Source: Hirschia litorea (lineage in GTDB: Bacteria; Pseudomonadota; Alphaproteobacteria; Caulobacterales; Hyphomonadaceae). Taken from it: a stretch of 64,000 nucleotides of DNA. The notes beneath the pieces were generated by a model. It was given only the letters and a program-made list of their open reading frames with translations. It was not told the origin of the DNA and did not search any database. Within the stretch, counting starts at the first letter, position 1, and each line of letters begins with the position of its first letter. The stretch spans positions 992,001 to 1,056,000 of the forward strand of contig NZ_JBHTBR010000002.1 in NCBI RefSeq assembly GCF_042665075.1. Reading direction: 5' to 3'. Shown here one piece after another: positions 52,726 to 61,881 of the stretch. The translations under genes and the position numbers were made by a program.

Positions 52726-54366
52726 CTATCCCTCGCCACCTTCAGGCGTTGTTTCACGACACATATATCGCGTACGGTGGATACGTTCAGGGTTTGGCTT
52801 CCATCCCGTTACATTTGGATTCACCAGATATTGATTGCCCGTATTCCAAAGTGGAATAACTGCAGCATCATCTAAAATCATTTTTTCAGCTTGTTTTAGA
52901 ATCGCCGAACGCTTTACAGGGTCGCGTTCCATTTGTGACGCTTTTAGCAAAGCATCATACTCTGTGTTCACATACCGCCCATAATTGAGCACACCTGTCG
53001 CGCTTTCTAAAAGATATAGATAATTATAGGGATCATTAAAATCCGCCACCCAAGCGGCATCTGATGTTACAAAATCCGCTTGCTGGAGTTGATTATACAA
53101 AACCCGCGTTTCTACACGGCGAATATCCGGCTGCACCCATTCAGCTATATCACTCCAATTAGCTTGCAGCACAGGAGCCGCTTTCGGGTTTTCACGCGTT
53201 GACCTGAAAAGATATTCAAACTTGAGCGGTTTATCTGGACCAAAACCAGCAGCCTCTAACAACTCTTTTGCTTTCACGAGTCGCTCTGGGCGAGTTAATC
53301 CCATCCAGTTAAAATGAGCGCCTTCTGGATAGCCACTCATCCCCTCAGGCACAAACCCATATACGGGCAATTGCCCCGCCCCCATTACTTCCTGCGTAAT
53401 GTACTCACGATCTATCGCCATGGCTAAAGCTTGGCGCACACGCTGATCGTCAAACGGCTTCACTTGCAGATTTATCGCGACATAATCAGTTGAAAGCCCC
53501 GGATACACGCGCACCCAACCAGGCATGGATTTTTCAAGCTCCGCGCGCCGTGCAGACGGAAAAGAGCCATTCATATCAATCTTACCTGTTTGCGCCATGC
53601 GGATCACAGCATCATCATCAGAATAGGGATAATAAACCACCTGATTGAAGCACACATTTTGCGCATCAAAAAACGCAGTGTTCTTTTCTGAGCGCATAAA
53701 GTCTCCAATGCGCCAATCTGCAAGTTTATAAGCCCCATTTACAACGATATTGGCCGGCTGGGTCCATTTATTGCCATGCGTTTCTATAACGTGTTTGGGC
53801 ACAGGAAATGACACATAATGCTTCAATACACCTGGCAGATATGGCGCTGGATATTCCAACCGCACCTCTAGCGTTTTAGCGTCAATCGCCTTCACGCCTA
53901 ACTCTTCCACACCAAGCTTGCCAGCATTCACTTGTTGCGCATTTTTCAGCACATACAATAGAGACGCATACGCCGCACCGCTTGTTTTTGGATCAAGCAC
54001 ACGCCGCCAAGAATAGACAAAATCATCTGCGGTAACAGGCGTGCCGTCAGACCAGTTCGCATCGCGAAGCTTAAAAGTCCACACTAACCCATCATCGCTA
54101 ATGTCCCAGTCTGCTGCCATCCCGGGAACAGCTTCTGCAATCTCATTTTCAGTGAACAAGCCGATAAACATATCGCCAATGATATCGTTCTCCCACGTAC
54201 CTTCAGCTTTTTGCGGGTCCATCGTATCTGGCTTTGCAGTTATGCCCCGAAATAGTGTCGTTTCATCTTCACGCGCACCGTCTGAGCCACCGCATGCAGA
54301 CACACCCAACATAGCCGACATCATTAACGACGCCATCAAGCTTTTCTTAAAAGTCATGAAACCCAT
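52726..54366 (-). CDS. oppA: Oligopeptide ABC transporter substrate-binding lipoprotein
   Basis: This extracytoplasmic peptide-binding protein is of the SBP_5 family. The lipoprotein signal ends in GVSACGGSDG. Family motifs are TLFRGITAKPDTMDPQKAEG, DWDISDDGLVWTFKLRDANW, then SDGTPVTADDFVYSWRRVLD and DDQRVRQALAMAIDREYI. Length is 546 residues. The start is at 54366 or, with better ribosome-site spacing, 54357. It follows oppB and oppC on the same strand after a 113-base gap. No oppD/oppF ATPase gene is in the window. Confidence 0.93.
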   Translation of the reverse strand: MGFMTFKKSLMASLMMSAMLGVSACGGSDGAREDETTLFRGITAKPDTMDPQKAEGTWENDIIGDMFIGLFTENEIAEAVPGMAADWDISDDGLVWTFKLRDANWSDGTPVTADDFVYSWRRVLDPKTSGAAYASLLYVLKNAQQVNAGKLGVEELGVKAIDAKTLEVRLEYPAPYLPGVLKHYVSFPVPKHVIETHGNKWTQPANIVVNGAYKLADWRIGDFMRSEKNTAFFDAQNVCFNQVVYYPYSDDDAVIRMAQTGKIDMNGSFPSARRAELEKSMPGWVRVYPGLSTDYVAINLQVKPFDDQRVRQALAMAIDREYITQEVMGAGQLPVYGFVPEGMSGYPEGAHFNWMGLTRPERLVKAKELLEAAGFGPDKPLKFEYLFRSTRENPKAAPVLQANWSDIAEWVQPDIRRVETRVLYNQLQQADFVTSDAAWVADFNDPYNYLYLLESATGVLNYGRYVNTEYDALLKASQMERDPVKRSAILKQAEKMILDDAAVIPLWNTGNQYLVNPNVTGWKPNPERIHRTRYMCRETTPEGGEG

Positions 54367-54479
54367 TCCTTCAGCTCACTCTTGCCATCTGATGCAATGA
54401 AGAATGCTTCAGCACCCATGATTACCAATTTCCACACCCCAAAACGTCTTCATTTTGAACGTGCCAATTCTAAAACAAA

Positions 54480-55385
54480 TCATCGATCACGCGGGTCCAT
54501 CGCATCGCGCAATCCATCCCCCAAGAAATTCAAGCATAACAATGTCACAACCATCACAGCAGAAGGCGCAATCAATAAATGCAAGTGCGATGTCATATTC
54601 GCTCTTCCTTCGGAGATCAGCACACCAAGAGATGTCAAAGGCTCATTCACGCCCAACCCTAGAAACGACAAAAAACTCTCCGCAAGGATCACAATAGGGA
54701 TAGTGAGTGTCACATAAACAGCCACAGGCCCAAGGAGATTTGGAATCACATGGCGCAACACAATTTTATGAGGCGGCACACCACACGCACGCGCAGCTTC
54801 TATAAATTCGCGCCCTTTGATTGCCAAAGTCTGGCCGCGCACAATCCGCGCCATGGTCAACCACTCAACCGCGCCAATCGCCAGAAAGATCAAAAAGATA
54901 TTTCGGCCAAACACAACATTCAGCAAGATCACAAAAAAGATGAAAGGAATGGCATAGACCACGTCAACAAAACGCATCATCAATTGATCTATCTTGCCGC
55001 CGCAATATCCGGCAATCGCGCCCCAACTCACCCCTATAGCAAGACTTACCAACGTCGCAGTCAGCCCCACAGCAAGCGATATACGCAGCCCCACCATAAG
55101 GCGAACAGCAACATCGCGCCCCTGATTATCTGTTCCCAATATGTGAAAATTTGACCAGCTCGGTGGCGCAAACGTTCCCGCTTGTGAAATGGCGTCATAT
55201 TTATGAGGCCAAACCATAGGTCCAAAAATAGCGATTAATATCAATGCACAAAGCACAAAAATAGATATGCGCGCAGCTAAATTTCTAAGGAGTCGATTAC
55301 GTGCATCATCCCACAATGAGCGCCCTTTAAGCGCCGCTTGATTGAGCATTTGTGTTTTCTCAGAACCCGAAGATACAATCATCAA
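54480..55385 (-). CDS. oppC: Oligopeptide ABC transporter permease OppC
   Basis: This 301-residue inner-membrane permease has six helices and an N-terminal OppC_N segment. The EAA loop that contacts the ATPase is visible as GREFIEAARACGVPPHKIVL followed by RHVIPNLLGPVAVY. FHILGTDNQGRDVAVRLMVG is also characteristic of DppC/OppC. It overlaps the oppB stop by 4 bases. It pairs with OppB to form the channel for peptides delivered by OppA. Confidence 0.93.
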   Translation of the reverse strand: MMIVSSGSEKTQMLNQAALKGRSLWDDARNRLLRNLAARISIFVLCALILIAIFGPMVWPHKYDAISQAGTFAPPSWSNFHILGTDNQGRDVAVRLMVGLRISLAVGLTATLVSLAIGVSWGAIAGYCGGKIDQLMMRFVDVVYAIPFIFFVILLNVVFGRNIFLIFLAIGAVEWLTMARIVRGQTLAIKGREFIEAARACGVPPHKIVLRHVIPNLLGPVAVYVTLTIPIVILAESFLSFLGLGVNEPLTSLGVLISEGRANMTSHLHLLIAPSAVMVVTLLCLNFLGDGLRDAMDPRDR

Positions 55386-56404
55386 TTATAACTCACTCTT
55401 GGGTCTAAGACACCGTAAACAACGTCAGCGATCAAGTTAAAAATCACGATTAATCCTGAATATAAAATCACCACCCCCATCACTAAGGGAAAGTCACGAT
55501 TAATCGCGCCATCAATAAAATACTGTCCCACTCCCGGCAGCGAAAAAACACGTTCAATTACAACGGAGCCCGTCAATAATCCCGCCGTAGCTGGACCTAT
55601 ATAGGACACAAGCGGTAAAGCGGCAGCGGGCGCAGCATGACGCAATAAAATCGTTAGATCAGACAAGCCTTTAGCTCTTGCAGTCCGCAAATAACTTAGC
55701 TGCAAAACCTCAATCATCGAGGCACGCATTAAACGGGAAATGATCGCAATTTGCGGCAAAGCCAACGTCACCACAGGCAAAAACATGTTTGAAAAATTCA
55801 TTCGTCCAAGATCAAGGCCGCCTGCTGAAAATAGCCCCCACCACACTCCAAAGGCGAGCGATAATATGGGACCGATCACAAAAGTTGGCACCGAAATACC
55901 CAACATCGCAAAAGCCATAATGGAATAATCCGTCATAGTATTTTTGCGGATGGCGGCCCCAATACCCAGCGCGGTTCCGATGAAAATTGCCAACACCATT
56001 GAGCAAGCGCCAAGCGTTAAACTAACACCAATTCCATCGCCAATAATCTCTGATACAGATTTATCGCTATTGCGCATGGACGGGCCAAGGTCGCCTTGCA
56101 CCACATTTCCCAAATAATTGCCGTACTGCTCAATTAACGGCTTATCTAAGCCCAAAGCCGCCTTCATATTTGCTTCGACTTCTGGCGCTAATTTGCGATC
56201 TGTACTGTAGGGGTTACCCGGCGCTGCCCGCATCAAAAAGAATGCGACAGTAATGATGAGCAACATTGTCGGTATAGCGAGAAACAATCGTCGCAATACA
56301 TACCCTAACGGTATGGCCGTCACCACACGTTGAAAAATAGAGTTTTGGGGAATGGGTTTGCCCGAAGTCTTTGTTTCTGGGTTATCTTGCATTGTCGTCT
56401 GCAT
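55382..56404 (-). CDS. oppB: Oligopeptide ABC transporter permease OppB
   Basis: This is the first gene of the opp block, 340 residues. After a polar N-terminal extension of ~30 residues the typical OppB sequence follows: RRLFLAIPTMLLIITVAFFL, RAAPGNPY, PLIEQYGNYLGNVVQGDLGP and the EAA loop (MIEVLQLSYLRTARAKGLSD). The NRDFPLVMGVVILYSGLIV C-terminal helix is normal. OppB forms a heterodimer with OppC. The promoter should lie in the 136 bases between it and the divergent gene at 56541. Confidence 0.93.
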   Translation of the reverse strand: MQTTMQDNPETKTSGKPIPQNSIFQRVVTAIPLGYVLRRLFLAIPTMLLIITVAFFLMRAAPGNPYSTDRKLAPEVEANMKAALGLDKPLIEQYGNYLGNVVQGDLGPSMRNSDKSVSEIIGDGIGVSLTLGACSMVLAIFIGTALGIGAAIRKNTMTDYSIMAFAMLGISVPTFVIGPILSLAFGVWWGLFSAGGLDLGRMNFSNMFLPVVTLALPQIAIISRLMRASMIEVLQLSYLRTARAKGLSDLTILLRHAAPAAALPLVSYIGPATAGLLTGSVVIERVFSLPGVGQYFIDGAINRDFPLVMGVVILYSGLIVIFNLIADVVYGVLDPRVSYN

Positions 56405-56540
56405 GAAAATTTTGCTACGCTATTATTGGTTGGCGACTGCCTTGCTTCTTTGCATTGGGGAGACTATCGCTTTCTGAGTCAAATAGTTCGTTCAAAAATC
56501 CACAGTCTTTTGTGGGTGAGCAATAATAAAAGAGGCAATT

Positions 56541-56975
56541 ATGGCTGATATTCGTCGTGTGACCGATTCTTTTGCAGTGGCACCCCAAATCGACATCGAT
56601 GATTTTTCTTCAATTCAGCGTGAAGGCTTTACGCATATCATCAATAATCGTCCCGATGATGAAACCTTTGGTCAAATGCCAAGCCACACTGCACGCGAAA
56701 AAGCGGAAGAATTCAAGCTTGGTTTCACAGCGATTCCAATCGCTGGCCCCAATGACCTCACCGCCTCTGTTGACGCGTTAAATGCAGCTATTGCATCGAG
56801 TGAAGGTCCTGTTTTAGCCTATTGCCGCTCCGGAACCCGTTCCATTTCGCTATGGTCACTTGCAAGTGTCAAATCAGGTGCTGAAACGCCCGACACGGCA
56901 ATCGAGAAAGCAAGAATTGCAGGATACGACCTGTCGCATCTCCAGCCATTAATGCAGCAATATCACAATAGTTAA
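56541..56975 (+). CDS. TIGR01244-type phosphatase/sulfurtransferase-like protein
   Basis: This 144-residue protein of the DUF442/beta-lactamase hydrolase-like family has a dual-specificity phosphatase fold. The P-loop is the C-x5-R motif in AYCRSGTRS, which follows GPVLAYC. The N-terminus SFAVAPQIDIDDFSSIQREG and FTHIINNRPDDE is family typical. In other proteobacteria such domains are fused to or neighbours of metallo-beta-lactamase-fold persulfide dioxygenases. Here an MBL protein is encoded 1.1 kb downstream on the same strand. Confidence 0.85.
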   Translation: MADIRRVTDSFAVAPQIDIDDFSSIQREGFTHIINNRPDDETFGQMPSHTAREKAEEFKLGFTAIPIAGPNDLTASVDALNAAIASSEGPVLAYCRSGTRSISLWSLASVKSGAETPDTAIEKARIAGYDLSHLQPLMQQYHNS

Positions 56976-57130
56976 TAATCCTGACACAGAAGTTTTACTT
57001 GGCAATGTCAGCATTCTGCCGCATTTCCCATAGCATGAGTATGTGTATTGAGACGTGACTTTCATTTAAAAATAAGACATGAAACTCACGCCCACTCACT
57101 TAGTGAGTCAAATTTACTGGTTGGTTGCGT

Positions 57131-58066
57131 ATGAAGAAGAATATTTGGACATCGGATTTTATCGTCGAAGGACCGAATTCGATTCTGGTTAAGAAAACCG
57201 GACACCGTATACGTCTCGATTTTCATCTCCTTCATGACATTTTCACTTGGTTTACTTTCTTCTTCTTTGCACAAGCTTGGCGCGTTCAACGTGCACTCTC
57301 TGGGCATAAACGCCCTAAGATAGCTTTTGCACCCGATCAACCGCGACCTTGGTATCTTATTTGGCCAGTTTTACACGTTGCCGGCGCACGTATCGTCAAA
57401 GAAACCGAAGACGCTGACATTGTGATGCAGTTTGATGATTCAACAGAATCTTCAAAACTAACAACCGTTGCACACGCGCTCGACGCGAAGACAGTCAATT
57501 TTGAGTGTACTGACATTTCCAAATCGCGTGTCGCAGAAGCATTTGAGCGCGCAGCCGGTTATGGTCTTGGTGTCGATCCAACTACATTTACAGGCATGAT
57601 CGTCGATAAATCAGAAATCAACGCTGCGCATGATGGCCGCATTGTCGTTGGTCCCATTCCACGTGAAGAAGGCCGCGCTTATCAACGCTTAGTGGATAAT
57701 GAAATTCCCGGCGGCCTTGTCGAAGACCTCCGCACTTGCACAGTCAATGGTGAACCTTCCCTCGTCTTTATAAAACGTCGTCCACTTTCACGTCGCTTTT
57801 TGAACGAGAACACCGAAGTTTTCATCAAAAACCCTCAAGATGTGTTCTCGGCAGATGAACTTGACGTGATCAGAGCCTTTACAAAGGAAATCAAACTTGA
57901 CTGGGGCGGCGTTGACGTGCTGCGTGATGCAAAAGATGGACGCATTTATATTGTGGACGCGAACAAGACAGATATGGGCCCGCCAGTCGCTCTGCCATTA
58001 GGTCAGAAACTTCGGGCGACTCGCCGTCTTGCACGTGCATTTGCAGAGCAATTTGCGACTAAATAG
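57131..58066 (+). CDS. ATP-grasp-like hypothetical protein
   Basis: The 311-residue protein starts at the ATG at 57131 (a TTG at 57125 is also in frame). I do not recognise a named family. The C-terminus LDWGGVDVLRDAKDGRIYIV followed by DANKTDMGPP has the look of an ATP-grasp metal/ATP site (D..N at the end of adjacent strands). The middle part (VDKSEINAAHDGRIVVGPIP) fits the same fold. The N-terminus contains aromatic, partly hydrophobic HLLHDIFTWFTFFFFAQAW that may contact the membrane. It lies upstream of an MBL hydrolase gene, 51 bases apart. A ligase role is inferred only. Confidence 0.55.
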   Translation: MKKNIWTSDFIVEGPNSILVKKTGHRIRLDFHLLHDIFTWFTFFFFAQAWRVQRALSGHKRPKIAFAPDQPRPWYLIWPVLHVAGARIVKETEDADIVMQFDDSTESSKLTTVAHALDAKTVNFECTDISKSRVAEAFERAAGYGLGVDPTTFTGMIVDKSEINAAHDGRIVVGPIPREEGRAYQRLVDNEIPGGLVEDLRTCTVNGEPSLVFIKRRPLSRRFLNENTEVFIKNPQDVFSADELDVIRAFTKEIKLDWGGVDVLRDAKDGRIYIVDANKTDMGPPVALPLGQKLRATRRLARAFAEQFATK

Positions 58067-58117
58067 AACCGACTTTGTCGTGGACTAATGACGAGACAAA
58101 AATAACGGAAGAGTCAG

Positions 58118-59026
58118 ATGGCCGGAATACCATTCGTAAGCGAAATTAAATTTGACTATGAAGAAGTGGCGCAAGTCTCTCCTCTTATCCAGCGTGTGAT
58201 CGCGAATAACCCTGGAGCCTTCACTTATACAGGCACAGGCGTGTATATCGTCGGTGATAAGGAATGTGTTGTCTTTGATCCAGGTCCGCATACAGAAACG
58301 CATTTTGAAGCCCTCAAAAAAGCGCTCGAAGGCCGGACGGTTAAATATGTATTGGTAACCCATTCTCACATGGACCACTCTCCCCTTGCGCATCCACTTG
58401 CTGAATGGGCTGGATGTGAAGTCTATGCTGGTGGACCAGCTATCCCCTCTGATTCTGATGTCCGTATGGAAGCGGGAGATGATTTATCCTTCCAACCTCA
58501 CCACACGCTCACTGATGGGCAATTATTTTCTGGTGATGGCTGGACAGTCGAAGCTGTCGCAACTCCGGGTCACACATCCAACCATTATTGCTTCGCCCTA
58601 AAAGAAGAAAACGCTCTTTTCTCCGGTGATCACATTATGGGATGGTCCACAACTGTCATCTCTCCGCCTGATGGAAATATGGGTGACTATTTTGATAGCC
58701 TTGAAAAAGTAAAACAACGTGGATATGCCACAATCTGGCCAACTCATGGACCGCCTGTCACAGAAGCAGGTCCATTCATTGCAGCCTATATTTCTCACCG
58801 TCGCAAACGTGAACAAGCAATTGTTGATCGCTTACAAGCGGGTGACACACTCATCCCTGAAATGGTAAAAACAATCTACAAAGACGTCGATAAGCGTCTA
58901 CACCCTGCGGCATGTCACTCCGTCATGGCACACATGATCCACCTAGTAGACACAGGCAGAGCAATAGCCTCGACTGACACATGCAGCCTAAGAACAGAAT
59001 ACAAGCTGGGTACAGTCTCAGCATAG
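58118..59026 (+). CDS. Metallo-beta-lactamase-fold hydrolase
   Basis: This 302-residue MBL-fold protein has the di-metal motif TSHSHMDHSPL-like HSHMDH in VLVTHSHMDHSPLAHP. A further metal His is in TPGHTSNHYCF, the bridging Asp in FSGDHIMGWSTT, and the last His in WPTHGPP. The C-terminal helical extension (DRLQAGDTLIPEMVKTIYKD) is as in RNase Z-related and LACTB2-like hydrolases. The substrate is unknown. A GGAAGAG ribosome site precedes the start. It ends at a strong terminator. Confidence 0.85.
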   Translation: MAGIPFVSEIKFDYEEVAQVSPLIQRVIANNPGAFTYTGTGVYIVGDKECVVFDPGPHTETHFEALKKALEGRTVKYVLVTHSHMDHSPLAHPLAEWAGCEVYAGGPAIPSDSDVRMEAGDDLSFQPHHTLTDGQLFSGDGWTVEAVATPGHTSNHYCFALKEENALFSGDHIMGWSTTVISPPDGNMGDYFDSLEKVKQRGYATIWPTHGPPVTEAGPFIAAYISHRRKREQAIVDRLQAGDTLIPEMVKTIYKDVDKRLHPAACHSVMAHMIHLVDTGRAIASTDTCSLRTEYKLGTVSA

Positions 59027-59070
59027 GCAGAGGCCGAGCACGCTATTCGCTCGCCCCTACCTTGATACAC

Positions 59071-59106
59071 AAAAAAGGCGCTTTCAAAACTGAGAGCGCC
59101 TTTTTT
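59071..59106. terminator. Bidirectional terminator
   Basis: AAAAAAGGCGCT / AGCGCCTTTTTT form a 12-bp stem with a 12-base loop between the convergent MBL and DUF1499 genes. T-runs exist on both strands. Confidence 0.9.
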
Positions 59107-59128
59107 AATGTCTAATTTTCAATCACGT

Positions 59129-60043
59129 TTAGCGGTTGCTCAACGCGAAATTCAAAGCTTCAATAAAAGAATTGATACGCGTGGCATTCGCCCCAAGGTC
59201 AGACAATCCAACGCGGCTGACAGACCGCACATTGACCTTTGATCCCACTTTACCTTGTGGATCAACTTGGATCATCACATCATCCACAAACCCATACCAG
59301 AAAGATGTATATGTTGCGTGGATACGGCCAGTTTTTGCATCCGCAGACACAATCTCCATACCCTCTTTTTTAGCCACTTCAATAGCAGCTTCAAAAGCTA
59401 TTTCTGGTCTAATTTCAAGCAATTGCGGACGCAGATTAAACTTTGCATAGCTTTCAGCTTGAAGCTCTTTATTGGTTTTCCCAACCGCATCCGGCCATCT
59501 GCCCGCAGCGCTCGCAGGCACAACAGGAGAATCTAATACAGGGTTCCAACCATTCGCTTCTCGTTCAGCAAGTAGCGCATCGGAAAAGCGAATTGGATTA
59601 TTCCAATCCGTCTGCACATCATGAATTGGTGGCAAACCCGCTGCAACTTGGCCCACACCATTCATGCGCCCCAAAATCATGATTGGAACCATCAACAATA
59701 TAAGCGCAAAGATAGAACCGCGTCGCGGTGCTTTAAGTAGTTGAATTATCAGCGCAATTGCACTGATCGCCACCCCTGCAAACAGGACGTATTTGGACCA
59801 TTGGAAAGTCATCTTCCCTAACCCAAACCCAAATGACCACAGGCCAAACTTACTGCCCAATGCAGCGACAGCCAACCATAAAGGCCCCGCAATCACTGCA
59901 ATGAAAGCAATCCATAAAGCGCTTTTTTGTAGGCGGCTCATTGGTTCACGTGGAGGCGGTGGCGGGTTTGTTCCCAAAACCGTCACTTTCTCGTTTACCT
60001 CAGCTTCAAGCTGAGACACTTCTTCTGGTGTCAACTTTGACAT
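59129..60043 (-). CDS. DUF1499 membrane protein
   Basis: This 304-residue protein has three or four membrane helices (about 43-68, 80-100 and 110-130). The C-terminal soluble DUF1499 domain contains MEIVSADAKTGRIHATYTSF, then WYGFVDDVMIQVD and the final SRVGLSDLGANATRINSFIE. The membrane part precedes a Trp/Asn-rich linker (IHDVQTDWNNPIRFSDALL) that belongs to the family. Function unknown; the domain resembles lipid-binding lipocalin-like folds in some predictions. Confidence 0.82.
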   Translation of the reverse strand: MSKLTPEEVSQLEAEVNEKVTVLGTNPPPPPREPMSRLQKSALWIAFIAVIAGPLWLAVAALGSKFGLWSFGFGLGKMTFQWSKYVLFAGVAISAIALIIQLLKAPRRGSIFALILLMVPIMILGRMNGVGQVAAGLPPIHDVQTDWNNPIRFSDALLAEREANGWNPVLDSPVVPASAAGRWPDAVGKTNKELQAESYAKFNLRPQLLEIRPEIAFEAAIEVAKKEGMEIVSADAKTGRIHATYTSFWYGFVDDVMIQVDPQGKVGSKVNVRSVSRVGLSDLGANATRINSFIEALNFALSNR

Positions 60044-60101
60044 CTTTGCCTCCTAGTGCCCTTTGCACGCTTCTTAGCATTAAGTTGAGGCAATTGCGAT
60101 A

Positions 60102-61769
60102 TCAGCAGTCAGGTAATTTATAGTCTTTGAAGGTCTCACGTAGCGCCAATTTATTGATCTTACCTGTAGATCCCAAAGGAATTTCATCTACAAAAACAAC
60201 ATCATCCGGCGTCCACCATTTGGCGATTTTCCCAGCATAAAAAGAGATAACCTCCTCTTTGCTTAAGCTCTCGCCTTTTTTGAGTTGAACAACCATCAAG
60301 GGACGCTCATCCCATTTGGGGTGATGAATACCAATAGCACCTGCAATCGCCACTTTCGGGTGGCTCATACATATGTTTTCCAAAGCAATCGAAGAAATCC
60401 ACTCCCCACCAGATTTGATGACATCTTTAGAACGGTCAGTGATGTGCATTTGCCCATATTCATCAATATTGGCCACATCTCCCGTATCAAAGAAGCCACG
60501 CTCATCTAAAGCACTGCCTTCACCTTTAAGATAGGCAGAAGCCACAGCCGGACCACGCACTTTCAAATGCCCAGCACTGACACCATCGCGCGGTAAGCTT
60601 TTTCCGTCTGGACCGACAACATCCATTTCCATCCCAAATGGCGCACGACCTTGTTTCATCTTGTGAAACATTTTCTCATCGTCGCTAATGTTTTCCAATT
60701 GTTGCGGTAGACGTGACACAGTTCCCAATGGGCTGGTTTCTGTCATTCCCCAAGCTGGGAAAACCTGCACATCAAAGTCTTCTTCAAAAGCACGCATCAA
60801 CCCTTCAGGCGTCGCCGCCCCGCCAATGACAACACTGTTCAAGTGAGGAAGTTTTTTATTCTCTTTCACAAGGTACTCGTGCAGCATCTGCCAAACAGTT
60901 GGTACAGCAGCAGAAATTGTTACTTTTTCAGAATCTAGCAATTCATAAATTGCTTCACCATCCATCCGGCACCCAGGCATCACCAATTTTGCACCGCTGG
61001 CTGGACCAGAGAAAGTTAGCCCCCAAGCATTCGCGTGGAACATAGGCACAATCGGCAACACAATTTCTTGGCTACTAATACCTAATGCCCCTGATTGCAT
61101 GGACATAAGTGTATGCAACACATTGGAGCGGTGAGAATATAAAACGCCTTTAGGATTACCAGTGGTTCCAGACGTATAACAAAGGCCACACGCCGTACGC
61201 TCGTCAAACCCACCCCATTGGATATTTGATCCAGTGCTTCCAGACAGAAAACTCTCATAAGATTTCAAATTCGGGATTGCTGTTTTTTCAGGAACAACAC
61301 TGTCATCACCATAAATCACGAACAATTTCACCATCGGCAAATGCGGCGCTATCGCCTCAATTAATGGTAAGAAAGTCGTATCAAAAAACAGTGCTTTGTC
61401 TTCAGCATGGTTTGCAATCCACGCTATCTGCTGAGGAAATAGACGCGGGTTAAGTGTGTGCAACACCATACCCAAACCCATAGTTCCAAACCATGTTTCC
61501 ATGTGCAGGTCTGAGTTCCACGCCATCGTCGCAATCATATCACCCGGCTTCATGCCGTGTGCCAACAATGCCTCCGATACGCGCCGTGCATCATTATGGA
61601 TCTGCCCATAAGTTTTACGCACGATTGGCCCAGCAACAGAACGTGTAACAACTTCCTGCTGGTTATGAGCTGCCAATGCATGGTCGATAACCTTATCGAC
61701 TGTCAGCGGCCAATCCTGCATCAATCCAAATGGAAGGCTTTGCGATGTGCCGTTTGCCTGATCTTGCAT
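60102..61769 (-). CDS. Medium/long-chain fatty acid CoA ligase
   Basis: This is an AMP-forming acyl-CoA synthetase of 555 residues. The P-loop LCYTSGTTGNPKGVLYSHRS, the A5 motif WGMTETSPLG, the A7 region FFDTGDVANIDEYG, the A8 hinge DRSKDVIKSGGEWIS and the catalytic Lys in LGSTGKINKLALRE are intact. It is of the AlkK/FadD-like short-alignment type, likely acting on medium to long fatty acids. It is transcribed alone, just after the DUF1499 gene's start region on the opposite side. Confidence 0.88.
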   Translation of the reverse strand: MQDQANGTSQSLPFGLMQDWPLTVDKVIDHALAAHNQQEVVTRSVAGPIVRKTYGQIHNDARRVSEALLAHGMKPGDMIATMAWNSDLHMETWFGTMGLGMVLHTLNPRLFPQQIAWIANHAEDKALFFDTTFLPLIEAIAPHLPMVKLFVIYGDDSVVPEKTAIPNLKSYESFLSGSTGSNIQWGGFDERTACGLCYTSGTTGNPKGVLYSHRSNVLHTLMSMQSGALGISSQEIVLPIVPMFHANAWGLTFSGPASGAKLVMPGCRMDGEAIYELLDSEKVTISAAVPTVWQMLHEYLVKENKKLPHLNSVVIGGAATPEGLMRAFEEDFDVQVFPAWGMTETSPLGTVSRLPQQLENISDDEKMFHKMKQGRAPFGMEMDVVGPDGKSLPRDGVSAGHLKVRGPAVASAYLKGEGSALDERGFFDTGDVANIDEYGQMHITDRSKDVIKSGGEWISSIALENICMSHPKVAIAGAIGIHHPKWDERPLMVVQLKKGESLSKEEVISFYAGKIAKWWTPDDVVFVDEIPLGSTGKINKLALRETFKDYKLPDC

Positions 61770-61881
61770 TATGAAATTCCTCTCCCGGGGTATATTATTT
61801 TTCTTGAGTGTATTAAACGACAGAATTTAGGGGAAAAAAAGTCGGTACGTAGCGTCAACATACCTAATTAAAGGCAATTAA

